NCBI RefSeq assembly: GCF_016583835.1
Contig: NZ_NRRW01000018.1
Location: 1-63,306, forward strand
DNA length: 63,306 nt
Direction of reading: 5' to 3'
DNA from: Thiococcus pfennigii
GTDB lineage: Bacteria; Pseudomonadota; Gammaproteobacteria; Chromatiales; Chromatiaceae
Shown here in pieces: positions 62,450 to 63,306 of this stretch. Under the pieces are notes generated by a model. That model saw nothing but the letters and a program-made list of their open reading frames with translations. It ran no database searches and was not told the origin of the DNA. Positions within the stretch are counted from its first letter, which is position 1, and the number at the start of each line of letters is the position of its first letter. The position numbers and the translations under genes are program-made.

Positions 62450-63198
62450 CACCGGCGACACGCCATCTGGTATTGGTCCTCGGCGACCAGCTCGATGAGC
62501 GGTCCTCGGCCTTCGATGGCTTCGAGGCCAGTGCCGATGCGGTGTGGATGGCCGAGGTGGACGAGGAGTCCACGCACGTCTGGAGTCACAAGGCGCGCAT
62601 CGCCTTGTTCCTCGCGGCCATGCGCCATTTCCGCGACACCTTGCGGCGCCGAGGTCTCCGCGTCGAGTATCGCCAGCTGGATGACTCGGAGAACCGGCAC
62701 AGCTTGGCCGCTGAGCTGGTCGCGGCCATCGAGCGGTTGTGCCCGCGGAAGCTGATCCTCGTCGAGCCGGGCGATTGGCGGGTGAGAGAGGGCCTCCGCG
62801 AGACCGCGCGTGCTGCCGGCGTCGAATTGGAGGTCCGGCCTGATCGGCACTTCCTCTGCCCCAGCGAGCAATTCGCCGAGCACGCACAAGGGCGCAAGCA
62901 GTTGCGGCTGGAGCCCTTCTACCGGGCGATGCGTCGCCAGCTGAACGTGCTGATGGACGGCGACCAGCCGGCCGGCGGCACATGGAATTACGACAAGGAG
63001 AACCGCGGCAGCTTCGGCAAGCAGGTCCCGGCCCCGATCCCCGTCCCGTGCGGCTTCACGCCCGATGCGACCACAGGCGCGGTCCTGGCCCTGGTGGACG
63101 CGAGGTTCAAGTCCCACCCGGGTGGGCTCGCGTCGTTCGACTGGCCCGTGACGCCGCAGCAGGCGAGGGCCGCGCTGGACAGGGCAAACGCATCATAG
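62446..63198 (+). CDS. Photolyase/cryptochrome-related protein (PhrB/FeS-BCP family), C-terminally truncated
   Basis: 250 residues matching the N-terminal half of the 'deoxyribodipyrimidine photolyase-related' (FeS-BCP) family: RHLVLVLGDQLDERSSAFDG, VWSHKARIALFLAAMRHF, FLCPSEQFAEHAQGRKQLRL, GGTWNYDKENRGSFGK. Complete members are about 510 residues with an FAD- and Fe-S-binding C-terminal half, which is missing: the frame stops at 63198 after TPQQARAALDRANAS. At about 63186 the sequence becomes abruptly AT-rich, suggesting insertion or rearrangement. It is therefore very probably non-functional. GTG start at 62446 overlaps the upstream stop. Confidence 0.85.
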   Translation: MTPATRHLVLVLGDQLDERSSAFDGFEASADAVWMAEVDEESTHVWSHKARIALFLAAMRHFRDTLRRRGLRVEYRQLDDSENRHSLAAELVAAIERLCPRKLILVEPGDWRVREGLRETARAAGVELEVRPDRHFLCPSEQFAEHAQGRKQLRLEPFYRAMRRQLNVLMDGDQPAGGTWNYDKENRGSFGKQVPAPIPVPCGFTPDATTGAVLALVDARFKSHPGGLASFDWPVTPQQARAALDRANAS

Positions 63199-63251
63199 CA
63201 TTATGATATTCTTATATAATATACATGATATAACCTCCGCAACATTCTGAG
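63199..63251. other. AT-rich junction after the truncated photolyase gene
   Basis: From about 63190 the base composition changes abruptly from GC-rich to AT-rich (ATTCTTATATAATATACATG). ATCATA-GCAT-TATGAT (63192-63207) is a short perfect dyad, and TATATAATATA would serve as a -10-rich promoter area. Looks like the left edge of an inserted element or foreign segment extending beyond the window. Confidence 0.5.
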
Positions 63252-63267
63252 ATGGCTATCGCGGAGG
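63234..63267 (+). promoter_or_regulatory. Hairpin enclosing the start of the last open frame
   Basis: CCTCCGC (63234-63240) pairs with GCGGAGG (63261-63267) around a 20-base loop that contains the ATG at 63252. It could limit access to the start codon. Function inferred only from geometry. Confidence 0.35.
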
Positions 63268-63306
63268 CTCAAGAAGTGACGCTCGATTCGGATCGCTCGC
63301 TGATCA
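63252..63306 (+). CDS. Partial open frame at the window edge
   Basis: ATG at 63252 opens MAIAEAQEVTLDSDRSLI, which runs off the window end after 18 codons. Too short to assign. It follows an AT-rich, promoter-like stretch and could be the first gene of the element that truncated the photolyase gene, for example a transposase. Confidence 0.3.
   Translation, partial: MAIAEAQEVTLDSDRSLI

Overview
This window is high-GC DNA from an autotrophic gammaproteobacterium. It most resembles a purple sulfur bacterium (Chromatiales/Chromatiaceae-like). The basis is a form I RuBisCO cluster with CbbQ/CbbO activases and CbbR, a CbbY phosphatase, an SbtA-type bicarbonate transporter, multihaem cytochromes and late cobalamin genes. 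No photosynthesis or sulfur-oxidation gene lies in the window, so a chemolithoautotroph cannot be excluded. The assignment is inference from gene content.

Layout. 1-150: 3' part of a 5S rRNA gene and its terminator. 0.27-5.3 kb: nitrite/NO stress module (nrfA, nrfH, hcp and a divergent CRP/FNR regulator, with an FNR/DNR-like box between them). 6-13.3 kb: L,D-transpeptidase, DUF3617 protein, and a REC-EAL regulator overlapping a very large hybrid histidine kinase. 13.6-15.1 kb: CDF metal exporter with a divergent MerR regulator and an RND-pump remnant. 15.4-28.8 kb: a complete MYXAN-like type I CRISPR-Cas locus. It has a 46-repeat array, a leader, then (reading leftwards) cas6-cas3-cas8-cas7-cas5-cas4/cas1-cas2, with a WYL regulator upstream. 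28.8-31.6 kb: a class II aldolase fused to a Dabb-like domain, cbbY, and a VapBC-type pair. 31.9-36.3 kb: cobT, a repeat-rich gap, cobQ and cobD. 36.4-41.9 kb: an EipA-like protein and an Mla-type lipid transporter whose ATPase lacks catalytic residues. 41.9-45.1 kb: a haem-motif diguanylate cyclase and an SbtB/SbtA pair. 45.7-53.3 kb: cbbL-cbbS-cbbQ-cbbO plus a second aldolase-Dabb fusion, with divergent cbbR. 53.6-58.3 kb: cupin, DUF2939, DUF4126, cca and a phosphate permease. 58.4-63.3 kb: a decayed mobile region with an ArdC remnant, a toxin-antitoxin pair, a truncated three-gene unit cut by a small inverted-repeat element, a transposase remnant, a CIA30-family protein and a photolyase-related gene cut short near the window end.

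The most interesting signal is at 27312-27416, just upstream of cas6. Two degenerate copies of the CRISPR repeat flank one 33-nt spacer-like segment. The Cas6 hairpin is kept in both copies, and the 8-nt crRNA handle is kept exactly in the copy that would supply it. Part of the spacer-like segment recurs in the cas6 leader. This is the architecture of a crRNA-like RNA that guides the Cas complex to its own promoter (a CreR-type autorepressor). Other points of note are an ABC ATPase missing the Walker B glutamate and switch histidine, two paralogous aldolase-Dabb fusions, a duplicated CRISPR spacer, and several families of dispersed repeats.
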